This document shows positions 10,309 to 19,337 of a DNA stretch of 64,000 bases, in pieces. Origin of the DNA: Ampullaceana balthica (lineage: Eukaryota > Mollusca > Gastropoda > Lymnaeidae). The translations under genes were made by a program, and so were the position numbers. How positions within the stretch are numbered: the first letter of the stretch is position 1; every line of letters begins with the position of its first letter. The notes beneath the pieces were generated by a model that saw only the letters and a list, made by a program, of their open reading frames with translations, made no database searches and was not told where the DNA came from. Where the stretch lies: contig CALYLW010000981.1 of NCBI GenBank assembly GCA_944989445.1, forward strand, positions 160,204 to 224,203. Direction: 5' to 3'.

Positions 10309-11592
10309 ATGGATTACTACAAAGAATTCACTGCCATAGCTAAAGAGATCGGACTAAAGGGAAAAGAAATGAGAGATTTCATTGAAGAAAAAGTAAGCAT
10401 TGCTGAAGAAAAAGCAAGAATTGCTGAAGAAAAAGAATAGCTAAGAAAAGCTGAAGAAAAAGAAAATCAAAGAATTGCTGAAGAAAAGCAAGAATTGCTG
10501 AAGAAAAAGAACAGCTAAGAAAAGCTGAAGAAAAAGAAAATCAAAGAATTGCTGAAGAAAAAGCAGAATTGCTGAAGAAAAAGAACAGCTAAGAAAAGCT
10601 GAAGAAAAAGAAAATCAAAGAATTGCTGAAGAAAAAGCAAGAATTGCTGAAGAAAAAGAACAGCTAAGAAAAGCTGAAGAAAAAGAAAATAAAAAAGAGC
10701 TGAAGAAAAAGAGAGGAAAGACTCAAATTAAAAGAGAACTTGAAAAATTAAAAATGACAACTTAAAATTACGAATTGAGCTAGAGAGTAGAGGCCAAAAT
10801 CCTGGTGATGAAACAAATAGAAGGTCAGCACCAAGGGATACTATCAAAGTAAGAAAATATGATAGCCAGAAAGAAAAAATGGATGTTTATCTGGATTATT
10901 TCGAATCCATAATGGCTATGAAAGGCTATAATGAAGAAGATTGGCCAGCACAACTGATGACTCAATTAACTGGAGAAGCATTTGAAGCTTATAACAGTAT
11001 AGCCAAAGAAGACAAAAGCATATATAAGAATGTCAAAAAGGCACTTCTATGTCATTTTGGAAAGTCAGAAAATGATTATAGAAGAGAATTTCATGAAATG
11101 AGAATCAAGATGGACAAAGATCCACAGATCATAGTGCATGAAGCACAAGTCAAACTAACAAAATGGCTGGAACTGACAGCAATAGATACGAGCAATCCAA
11201 AGGCCATACTAGACATGGTGTTAATTGACAAGTTTTTAGAAAATGCAACACCAACTCTATTCACATATTTAACTGATAAAAAAGTTCGTACTCAAGCAGA
11301 GCTAACAAATGCATTACGAACATTCAAAGACTCTCATCCGAATGTGGAAATGGATAAGAGACAAGACATATTTGCAGCAATACAAATTAAAAGTCAAGAA
11401 AAAAGGCAAGGTATGAGAAACCAGAGTCTGCCAAACCAAGGCAACAGACAGTCTATTTGCTGGTACTGTAACAAGCCAGGACATATGGCGAAGCAGTGTT
11501 ACCACAATAAAGGACAACCAAATAGGGTGTCACCTAATGGCAGCCCTATAAGAAAGAAAACAGAAGAAAATATCAAGACAAGATCACTTTGA
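10309..11592 (+). pseudogene. gag of Ty3-like LTR retrotransposon (broken)
   Basis: ATG at 10309 opens an N-terminal stretch (MDYYKEFTAIAKEIGLKGKE) of the kind seen in metazoan Ty3-like gag. It reaches TAG at 10438 inside a run of near-identical units coding Ile-Ala-Glu-Glu-Lys with frame slips (10390-10710). The frame reopens at 10879 for 237 codons. This part has a capsid-like helical region (residues about 1-160) and a CCHC zinc knuckle (CWYCNKPGHMAKQC, C-x2-C-x4-H-x4-C, about residue 195). It then ends near 11590, after which RQSWREKYNH-type repeats begin in another frame. The hAT element 11662-14695 interrupts those repeats. Gag normally packages element RNA in a cytoplasmic capsid; this copy cannot make an intact product. 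Confidence 0.8.
10400..10700 (+). repeat. internal gag repeat (coiled-coil coding)
   Basis: Reiterated AATTGCTGAAGAAAAAGCAAG and GAACAGCTAAGAAAAGCTG blocks, roughly 21-bp subunits arranged in longer units of 70-75 bp. They code for an Ala/Glu/Lys-rich coiled coil in frame. Small indels between units create the frameshifts and stops in this copy. Confidence 0.85.
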
Positions 11593-11653
11593 AAACAAAG
11601 GTAGACAATCATGGAGAGAAAAATATAATCATAATTCCAGACATAAAGATTAT

Positions 11654-11661
11654 GATCAAAG
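11654..11661. repeat. 8-bp target site duplication, left copy
   Basis: GATCAAAG immediately before the hAT element; the identical word follows it at 14696-14703. Confidence 0.95.
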
Positions 11662-12149
11662 CAGAGGCGTCACTAGGGTTGGTGTCACCCGGGGCGGTAG
11701 CTCATGGTGTCACCCCTTCACGACCGAAGGGGCCGACCATAAATGACGTCACGCGAGGTTGCCGTCATACTTTGTCACAAAAACTTAGACCCCACCCCTT
11801 TTTTACGATATGACGTCACAAAGCTTTGACACCCGTCCCCCGAGCCGTATTTTCTCAATAAAAATTAGCATGTTGCAAATTATTTTTTGTCATTTAAATG
11901 TGTATTTAGGGTAAGTCTGCACTGTAATATCGTAACACGCGTGAAGTCATTGAAAACGTAATTAAATAAATGGGGAGCAATCAAATATTTAAGTGGAACT
12001 TTTATTTAAAGTTTCGCGTTTTTTGATGTGACGTCACATTTCTTAAACACCCCCCTCCTCGTACCACACCGTCACAGATGCGTGTACCCCCCCTATGGCG
12101 GATTAAAAGGGGGGTGCTGAACGGGCTAAAGCCCCCAATAATTTAAGGG

Positions 12150-13950
12150 CCCCCAAACTTTTTTATGAATTATAGTGTATAATAAAGATGCAGGCCATTA
12201 TATTTGTACGAATCCCTGAAAATGCCTTGGACAGTCATACGGCAATGCTGCAAATGAGTAGGAAGTATAACGGAAACCAGGCTTTTCTTCGTGAGAAGTG
12301 CATTTTAGCTCATTATGTGCCGTGCACAGCTCATTCCTTTAATTTGGTTGGGAAAAGAGCAGCAGATTGTCCTACTGCGGTCAGATTTTTTTGTCTTCTG
12401 CAAAATCTTTATACCCGACTTGTTGCATCTACTCAAAGCCTTGTCTGACACAAGATGATCAGCCTGACATTATGCTGTAAGGTCTGTTAATAGCTCATAC
12501 CATGAGAATATCTCAGCACTGGAAGAATTAGCAACGAATGAAAATCAGCCACGTGACTGCCAACTTGAAGAAGAAGGATTTCTAAAGGAAATTTAACAAC
12601 TGGAAGTTGCTATTTTACTTGAAATTTGGGAAACAATTTTAGAAAGGAAGTCGCTCATTGAGTTTGTTAAAAAATAGCATTCTTTATTTTATTCCTATGA
12701 AGACAAAGGAAAGGAAAAGTCTGTGGTAAAATCAGTGTAAACAATCTTCAATACTATCAAACAAAAAAGGAAGCGTCAGTTTGATAAAGGGACATCAACA
12801 AAACAGTATTCTCCTGGAGAGAAAAATTCAAGATTGAGGTACTTCTGGTAATCATTGACAGACTTTCTTAAGCCCTACAACATTGGTTAGGTGCATATAA
12901 ATACATCCACGAGAACTTTGGCTTTCTTACAAACCTAACTGAGCTCAGCACTTTCGCCACACGATGGGCAGCAGCCAAGTTAATGGAAGAACATTCAAGT
13001 GATTTCGAAGAAGGGGTCAGGTAAATCCGAAGCAACCGTTTCGCCTCCCTCAATTTACTAGCAATGCCATCGAGCGGTGCCGGTTTAGGGCCAGGAACGC
13101 CAGTACGGATTAGCAAAAAGTGCCGCGAAGAACGCATTGGACGCCAGCTCTGAGGAAACCTTCCAGTGGGAGTTGCACCCTAGGTAGGTCTTTGATGATC
13201 CCCCGGTCTGTGGCGGTCCTAACCATGTAGACCCGTGTGCTTTGCCGGGATGGCGCCAAAGTGGTAGCGGGTCGTAGTAGGAAATTCCACCACCTCCTTG
13301 GGAGGGCAACTTAGTGGGAGGCATCTTCGAGTGTATGTCCTGGATGCCCAGGGGCCGCTTCAGAAGCGACCGCTTTGGGGGGAGGGGGGTTCCTCAGCTG
13401 TTACGTCCCTTTGGTGGCCATATGGCTAAGGGGGTATTCCAGGAAAACCCATGAAGAGCACTAGGCTCGGGGCTTCTGATTTTCTTCCACATGTAGGTTC
13501 ATAAGTGATTTCGAAGACTGCTTACCTTCAGAATTAGTCCAATTTTCAGAACTCTTAAAAAAGTTATTGTCCAGCCCCAGGCTCAGGGTAAGGAAAAGGA
13601 ATTAGCACAAAGCGAAACTCAAAAAAACTTGCACAGAGCTAAAAATTGTGCTGCTTTTGAATGAGCTATATTTCACACAGTCCTTTACAAATGTACACAT
13701 CGCACTTTGCATCTATCTTTCAATGATGACATCAAAATGGAGCTGAGAGCGATCCTTTTCAAAGTTGAAAAGAATATATAATGAGCTAGAATTTGCATGG
13801 GACGAAAAAGGCTGAATATGCTCTCTCTAATGATCATTGAAAAGTAACTTGTAAGCTTACTTAGCTTTACTGACTTGTTTGAAAACTTCGCCATGAGAAC
13901 AATTCGCAAACGAAAGTTGTAGGTTGAAATAATAATCATACATATTTTTC
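12150..13950 (+). pseudogene. hAT transposase (ZMYM1-like), decayed
   Basis: Fragments in different plus frames match the order expected of ZMYM1-type hAT transposases. First comes an RNase H-like catalytic core piece (12230-12440, with the motif SRKYNGNQAFLREK, then YVPCTAHSFNLVGKRAADC). Next is a piece around 12900-12996 (TELSTFATRWAAAKL), continued after the insert at 13518. Last is the C-terminal dimerisation region (13730-13900, including MGRKRLNMLSLMIIEK). Multiple stops and shifts show long decay. The catalytic acidic residues cannot be confirmed because the upstream frame is not readable. Confidence 0.7.
13012..13502. mobile_element. LINE/SINE-type insertion inside hAT transposase
   Basis: This 491-bp block is clearly richer in GC than its surroundings. 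It interrupts the hAT transposase and is flanked by identical 15-bp words AAGTGATTTCGAAGA (12997-13011 and 13503-13517), the length expected for target-primed reverse transcription. No A-rich tail or clear pol III A/B boxes were found, and the minus frames within it (79 and 89 codons) are not recognised. It may be a SINE, a truncated LINE or a processed transcript. Confidence 0.75.
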
Positions 13951-14695
13951 AATAATTTTTGTTATTTCAAATAGAGAAAAGAATTCGTTACCTCATGAAA
14001 ATTTTTCTTTTAAAATACGGAATAACGCGTAATACTATTCTTTACGGGGGCGCGTTCGTAAGCACTAAACAGCGTAAGTCTGGATGGGACCGTCGTAACC
14101 GGAGGACTACCTGTATATAAACATGCATATATATGCTTTTACGCCTTTAATAAATATATATATTAAAAATATTAACTCAAAGACATTGAAATCATAATTT
14201 TCCTCAAGAAAAACATCAACAAAGAACACCCATCTTTTGATTTTTTTTTCTTTGTGATAAAAATCGTATTCCCCCCCCCAACCCCACTGTGGTTGAGGGA
14301 GTCGTGAGGTGGGATTCGTTCATCTTGTTGGTGTGTCCAAGCCCGAATGGCTTTAAATATTTTAAAACAGAAGACACTGCCTCTTTCATTCCAGCCTTTT
14401 TTAAAGATCTCTCTGCTGCGACTATTTCTTTTCTTTTTTTCCTAATTTTTTTAAATTGTATTAGTCTGTTGGGACTGTTTTACTATTGCAAGTTAACTGA
14501 TATTTTTTAATAAGAATTTTCGCGTTTAATGTATTTCATTGTATTTCTTAATTTATTTCTAGATTAAAAAATTTGTCATCTTTTGTTTTCTAACATAAAA
14601 TCGTACACAGTAAAATTTTAGGCTCGGGTTTCACCCCCTGATGGGTGTCACCCGGGGCGGCCCGCCCCCCCCCCGCCCCCCTAGTGACGCCACTG

Positions 14696-14703
14696 GATCA
14701 AAG
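14696..14703. repeat. 8-bp target site duplication, right copy
   Basis: GATCAAAG, identical to 11654-11661. Confidence 0.95.
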
Positions 14704-15007
14704 TATTCAATTATGGAGAGAAAAATATAATCATAATTCCAGACATAGAGATTATGATCAAGAAAGACAATCATGGAGAGAAAGAAAAAATCATAATTCC
14801 ATAAATAGAGATTATAATGAAAGCAGAAGATCATGGAGAGGCAAATACAATTTTGATTCCAGAAAAAGAAATTATGATCAACCATGGAGAAAGAATGAAA
14901 ACCAAGACATGAATGATAGAAAAATAATAAAGTTAAATCGAGCACAGTTGGACACTAGTGACACTTTAGCCACTATTAAAAATCAAGTATATGATAAAAC
15001 GGGATGA
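14704..15007 (+). pseudogene. gag C-terminal repeat region of Ty3-like element
   Basis: Continuation of gag after the hAT element. About four degenerate units of roughly 54-60 bp code for a basic, aromatic repeat of the type SWREKYNHNSRHRDYDQ, rich in Arg, Asn, Tyr and Asp, as in low-complexity RNA-binding tails. The same unit starts before the hAT insertion at about 11610. The frame ends at 15005-15007; the KH-like frame follows in the next frame. Confidence 0.65.
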
Positions 15008-15287
15008 AGAACATAATAGCAGAGATAAAGATGGTGCAAGTGAATCTGAAACCATTTGTTTGAAATCATCTGAATTAGGAAGAACAATTGGTTGTGTATT
15101 AAGCAAAATCAAAGACTTTACAGATACAGACAATATTTTTCAGATAAAAGTTTCTGACAGTGACTCATCTGGTCCAAATTCTATTGAATTATCTGGAAAC
15201 AAAAATGACATTTCAAAAGCTAAGCAACTTATTAAAAATGCTGGAATTGAAATTGTGAATGAACATAATCGAAGTCATGGTTGGTGA
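14991..15287 (+). CDS. KH-domain-like frame within Ty3-like element
   Basis: A 98-codon frame. Residues about 27-90 follow the type I KH pattern: LKSSELGRTIGCVLSKIKDF (beta1-alpha1-loop-alpha2), a central beta strand (IFQIKVS), and a final strand and helix (NSIELSGNKNDISKAKQLIKNAG). The second glycine of the conserved GxxG loop is replaced (GCVL), which in known KH domains weakens RNA binding. The frame overlaps the gag repeat tail by 17 bp in another frame, suggesting an original gag fusion separated by one frameshift. It sits where protease/reverse transcriptase would be expected and is followed by a scrap of RNase H. It could be captured host sequence (DDX43- or Bicaudal-C-like KH proteins are possible sources) or a recurrent domain of this element lineage. 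The fold call is from pattern only. Confidence 0.5.
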   Translation: MIKRDEEHNSRDKDGASESETICLKSSELGRTIGCVLSKIKDFTDTDNIFQIKVSDSDSSGPNSIELSGNKNDISKAKQLIKNAGIEIVNEHNRSHGW

Positions 15288-15385
15288 ATTATTGAACATT
15301 TAACAGTCTGAAGAAACATTCAAAGCCCAGCGATTTGAATTCATACTTGTCAACTGAAGAATGACTATATTTGAACTAGGCTATG

Positions 15386-15487
15386 CTATTAGCCGACTAC
15401 AAATTTGACATTAAACCTGTGAAGGGAAAGGACAATGTGGTTGCAGACATATTAAGTAGAATGACAATAAATAAAGACATTCTGTGA
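15386..15487 (+). pseudogene. pol remnant: RNase H C-terminus
   Basis: A 33-codon stretch reads LLADYKFDIKPVKGKDNVVADILSRM, i.e. the end of Ty3-type RNase H (the K/PGK-x-N-VVAD-LSR signature). It ends at TGA 15485-15487. No protease, reverse transcriptase or integrase lies between gag and this point, or between here and the 3' LTR, so most of pol has been deleted. Confidence 0.75.
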
Positions 15488-15951
15488 ATCACTAAATGAT
15501 AAAACCAGAGACTGTATTAATATTAGTCTGTGAATTCCTAAATGATACAACCAGAGACTGTATTTATATTAATATTTTTATTCTTTGAACAATGGACAAG
15601 GAACAGTGTTTGAATTCCACTGGATTATTAGTTAATTTGAATATTGATTGTTAAAAATATTTTAATTACACAAAATTACAGATGTGTTAAAAAAATTCAG
15701 TGTAAATTTTTTCACCACAGGTAGACTGTTGCAGTCCTACATATTTTTTCTCATTATTTTTTTATGTTTAGGCTGTTGCAGTCCTACAGATTTGTTCTTA
15801 TTGATTTTATGTCCAGATGTTGTATGTAAGAAAATGAATGTTCATTGATGATAAATATTTGAAATTTGAATATAGATATAGATTAATTTGATTTTATGAA
15901 GACCAAAAATGTTGTATTTCATAAACATTTTTTTTGAAGGATGGGGGTGAA
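15488..15951 (+). other. 3' internal region of Ty3-like element with polypurine tract
   Basis: AT-rich, with two short local duplications: an ATGATA(A/C)AACCAGAGACTGTATT block (about 15497 and 15542) and a GCTGTTGCAGTCCTACA-like block (about 15726 and 15772). It ends in a purine run GAAGGATGGGGGTGAA directly before the 3' LTR, the expected plus-strand primer. Confidence 0.65.
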
Positions 15952-16239
15952 TGTCACGTGTGATTAACATGATTTGTGATGTAAGGTCAGGTGAATAAGA
16001 AACGCGGGAAGAAAGCAGAATTCCTATTGGTTGAAAGTGTTGGGCGAGGAGTTGTTAGAAGACTTCCGTCAAGGAAAGACGGAATGTGTGTGTGCCTCAA
16101 GACTTCCACGTTGTATAACCTCAAATGATATTTCTGTGTACAAAGTATAAATATTAAAGTTGTTTAATTGAAATAAGTTCTTCAGTGGATTATTGTGGAC
16201 AAGATTCTGTATTGTGAGAACGCCTACTAAAGAGTTACA
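15952..16239 (+). mobile_element. 3' LTR of Ty3-like element
   Basis: Begins TGTCACGTGTGATTAACATG and ends GAGTTACA. It pairs with 9141-9425; the last 50-60 bp differ strongly between the two. Confidence 0.85.
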
Positions 16240-16324
16240 TATACTTATAAAATATAGATAATAGTTACAGTATCTGAGTCCTTGATTGCCGAAAAAACTT
16301 TGCATCAATTCTTAACCAACTTCC

Positions 16325-16735
16325 TCGTTTACTAGCGAGCTGAAATTTTGCAGGCTGACTCGTGCCGATGATAAAAACAATGTATCAAAATTTCAGATAA
16401 ATCGAATGTACCGTAATTAAATTAATGAATTTTTAGATTATCTTTATTTATTTCTATGTAACGTGTTAATTTTTGTGCTTGGGTGTCACGGTGCGTATTA
16501 TATTGACCAGCTTTCCTGTCGCGCAATAAGGTGCGTATTATACCGTCAATACTTTTTAAAAATATATTGCCAATCGGTGCGCATTATATTAAACATGTTT
16601 TACGAGACATAACTAAAATAAAAAAATTTGGATTGTCTTGCGCTGCGTATAATAATGAACATTCTTTTAGTTATGTCTTCTATATAAAGGACTTATAGTC
16701 AAAAACTTGGTTTTTACTTGTGTTTTTTTTATTTC
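16325..16735. mobile_element. fold-back element, right arm
   Basis: Inverted partner of 8500-8905. It contains GGTGCGTATTATA, GGTGCGTATTATA, GGTGCGCATTATA and a GCTGCGTATAATA variant, mirroring the motif array of the left arm. Confidence 0.75.
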
Positions 16736-16813
16736 GCACAATTTTTCCCATTTCGCTGCACTAATAGCAATCGCAAATCGTCTTTAATTACGTTTGTGAA
16801 ATGTACTCGTTTC

Positions 16814-17109
16814 GTTGAAATCACTCAACTAAATGTTGTTGAAATCACTAAACTAAATGTTGTTGAAATCACTAAACTAAATGTTGTTGAAATCACTAAA
16901 CTAAATGTTGTTGAAATCACTAAACTAAATGTTGTTGAAATCACTAAACTAAATGTTGTTGAAATCACTAAACTAAATGTCGTTGAAATCACTAAACTAA
17001 ATGTTGTTGAAATCACTAAACTAAATGTTGTTGAAATCACTAAACTAAATGTCGTTGAAATCACTAAACTAAATGTTGTTGAAATCACTAAACTAAATGT
17101 TGTTGAAAT
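16814..17109. repeat. 24-bp minisatellite
   Basis: About 12 copies of GAAATCACTAAACTAAATGT plus TGTT, almost identical; two units carry CGTT. Because 24 is a multiple of three, both strands show an open frame, which is an artefact and not a gene. Confidence 0.97.
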
Positions 17110-17220
17110 TTAATGGGGTACAATAAATTTTCGATTGTACACTCCGACGAGTCGCTGACAAATTTGAAAAATTAATTACAGGTGCCACATCAGTGACATA
17201 CTCTCATACTTCTTAAGTTT

Positions 17221-17262
17221 CTTATCTTATCTTATCTTATCTTATCTTATCTTATCTTATCT
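17221..17262 (-). repeat. (CTTAT)n / LINE tail
   Basis: Eight CTTAT units followed by CTGTTACAG. This is the same junction as in the (GATAA)n tail of the LINE family at 19338 and 49440, so it is probably an extremely 5'-truncated minus-strand copy. Confidence 0.6.
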
Positions 17263-17587
17263 GTTACAGATTAGTTTCATTGTTTTAGCAGATCAGAAGC
17301 ATTAGTGTGCGGAGATTTTACATCCAAAATGTTTTGTTTAAAGTGTAGCAGTAGGTACTTCAAATATTTTGATTAATTCCTTCATTTATGTTATTAATTT
17401 GTTCCTTGGCTTTTCTTTTCTTTTAATTTAAAAATTCTTCTTTATTTTCCCCTTTTATGTTTTGAGGGGGGGGGGAATGACGAGGAATTTCCCGCCCCTA
17501 ACAAAGTGCCACCCGAGGGAACTCTCCCCCACCCCCCAAGCCCAACGCTACATTGATTAGTAGTGGTCCACTTGGCTCTTACAATAA

Positions 17588-17626
17588 AGGGGTCGCGACC
17601 CGAAAAAGTTTGGGAACCTGTGGTCT
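17588..17626. mobile_element. hAT-type terminal repeat remnant
   Basis: GGGTCGCGACCC followed by GAAAAAGTTTGGGAACC, the usual inner part and end of hAT terminal repeats (reverse complement of GGTTCCCAAACTTTTT). The other end was not located. Confidence 0.5.
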
Positions 17627-17730
17627 AGTGATTATGTTCACTTTTATATTCACTTTTATGTTCACTTTTAAACATTTGGCTCAAGCCATTTGTTGAAGTT
17701 TAAACGCAATTTAATTTTTAAACTTTTAAA

Positions 17731-17905
17731 TAATAATAATAATAATAAATTTATTAATTTATATAGCACTTCACCCCAGTAAGAAATCGAATTGTCAGCG
17801 CTTTACATGAAGATAATAACATCAATATAAGTATTAAATAAACATTCATATCATAACAACCACATACATGACAGTATACGTTACCCATAAGCTACGTTAA
17901 TCATT
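17731..17905. repeat. dispersed repeat with (AAT)n head
   Basis: (TAA)n followed by TTATATAGCACTTCACCCCAG, CAGCGCTTTACATGAA and a further 100 bp. A clearly related copy is at 25836-26010. The TATAGCGC...AGCGCTTTACA signature is a widespread metazoan dispersed repeat; I cannot assign its class. Confidence 0.65.
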
Positions 17906-18129
17906 AAATACCATTGAGCGTGTATTTAATTTGATAAGACATGAAGATGATTAGCAGAGCACAAAAACACCGATACAGGAATTAAGTCTACCAACAATAA
18001 TCCACATCACACCAGTGGTACGCTTTGGCTATAGTTATGCACCAGAGTGCATCAAAATAGTTTCAGCTTGAATTACATGAAACCGTAACGAAGTTCAAAT
18101 CCTAGAAAACTTCGCCCATTAAATTATAT

Positions 18130-18568
18130 AATTTGCAATTGTCACGCAAGTCAGTAGTGTCTGTCAGTCAGTCCTGACGCTACTAATTTTAGAAAGCAGG
18201 GAAAACCGAATTACTGCACCAAAGCATCAAAAGGTGTGCAAATTAAATATGCGCTCTAAAAAAATATTATATGACGTCATTGTTTTCGCTCATATTTTAA
18301 TTTTGGAAATGGAAACATTCTAAAAAGAGAATTAGATGGTGGTTAATTATAAAAAACTGGGGCGCCGCAGGCGCCCTGCAACCCCTATTATAAAATAATT
18401 TGTTTACATTTCAGAAAGTTTAATATTTCGTATTTATCAAACAAGGACAAGTTAGTTCGGCTTTTGAAAAAGGTCGGCGCCGTAGGCGCGCTAAAAAAAG
18501 TGCATTTTTTTATAAAATAAATAGATTTCAGCTGAAAACTTCCGTCATTTTTGACGGGTGTACGCTAG
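18130..18568 (+). mobile_element. Helitron-like element with two hairpin types
   Basis: Ends in a perfect hairpin CCGTCA-TTTT-TGACGG (18542-18557) then CTAG (18565-18568) before T. Internally it shares CGCTACTAATTTTAGAAAGCAG with the 1049-2270 arms. At about 18360-18490 it shares blocks with the 36363-36662 and 48639-49075 family (TTTAATATTTCGTATTTATC, GGCGCC-rich hairpins). It thus links the two Helitron-like families in this window. Confidence 0.55.
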
Positions 18569-18599
18569 TGATAAAATAATACACAAATAAAAACCCCAA

Positions 18600-19337
18600 A
18601 ATGGGTACAAAGAAAACCAACTCTGTTTACTTCTCGAATTTCAGCACTAGCACACACACATCTATGCGGTATCTTGGCATTCCGGGTCGTATTACGTAAA
18701 TAAAAAATGGCAAATTTTGTGGCGAAGAATTAACTGCCTTTTCTATGGATTATAAATATAAAGAAACGGAAGAATTAAATGGTTTTAAAAGTAATGTTAA
18801 AATAAAAATAAATAAATATTTCCTTAGATTAAAAAGGATGGATTGAAGCAATCTGTTATAAGATAACCCATCCTCTTTTACGACGAGTATTCTGGCTCTA
18901 AAATATATCGAGTTATTTCTCTTAGCGTAAGCCGGGCGCCTTGTATATTTCCTACATAATTCAGATATGTTAAAAAAAATTAACAATTTCACCATTTTCA
19001 CTGTGTTCATTTGTGTTTAAATTTAAAGTACGCAAAAGCAAACAGACAAACAAACTCTTTAAACAAAACACACTTTTCGCCTGTGAATAAAATTTTTGAA
19101 CGTTTTTTTTCTGCTGACTGGGATGATTTTATTTTTAAAATCTCTTTATTTTATGGCTGAGGAAAGTAACGATTAATAAATCGATTAATCGATAATAATT
19201 TAATCGATTAAAATTCAATAAAAATTTAAGAAAACATTTCTAATTTTTTGTCTCCATTTTATTAATAATTTATATTTTTTGTTACATACTTTTCCCTCAT
19301 TTATTTAGATGTGCATACGTAAACAAAAAGGTTTTTC
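18600..19337. other. AT-rich DNA with decayed inverted repeat
   Basis: No gene. Around 19170-19215, reiterations of AATCGATTAAT-like words resemble those at 21650-21705, on the far side of the LINE. The LINE may have landed inside a small element with TAATCGATTAAT-type arms. Confidence 0.35.

Larger units (their letters stand above)
11662..14695 (+). mobile_element. hAT DNA transposon inserted in the Ty3-like gag
   Basis: The element begins CAGAGGCGTCACTAGGG and ends with the reverse complement of CAGTGGCGTCACTAGGG. Further matching GTGTCACCCGGGGCGG blocks lie just inside both ends (11683-11698; 14645-14660). It is flanked by a perfect 8-bp duplication, as expected for hAT. The length is 3034 bp, of which 491 bp is a later insert. 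The internal transposase is decayed, so this copy is immobile by itself. A fragment with the same end lies at 5889. Confidence 0.93.
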
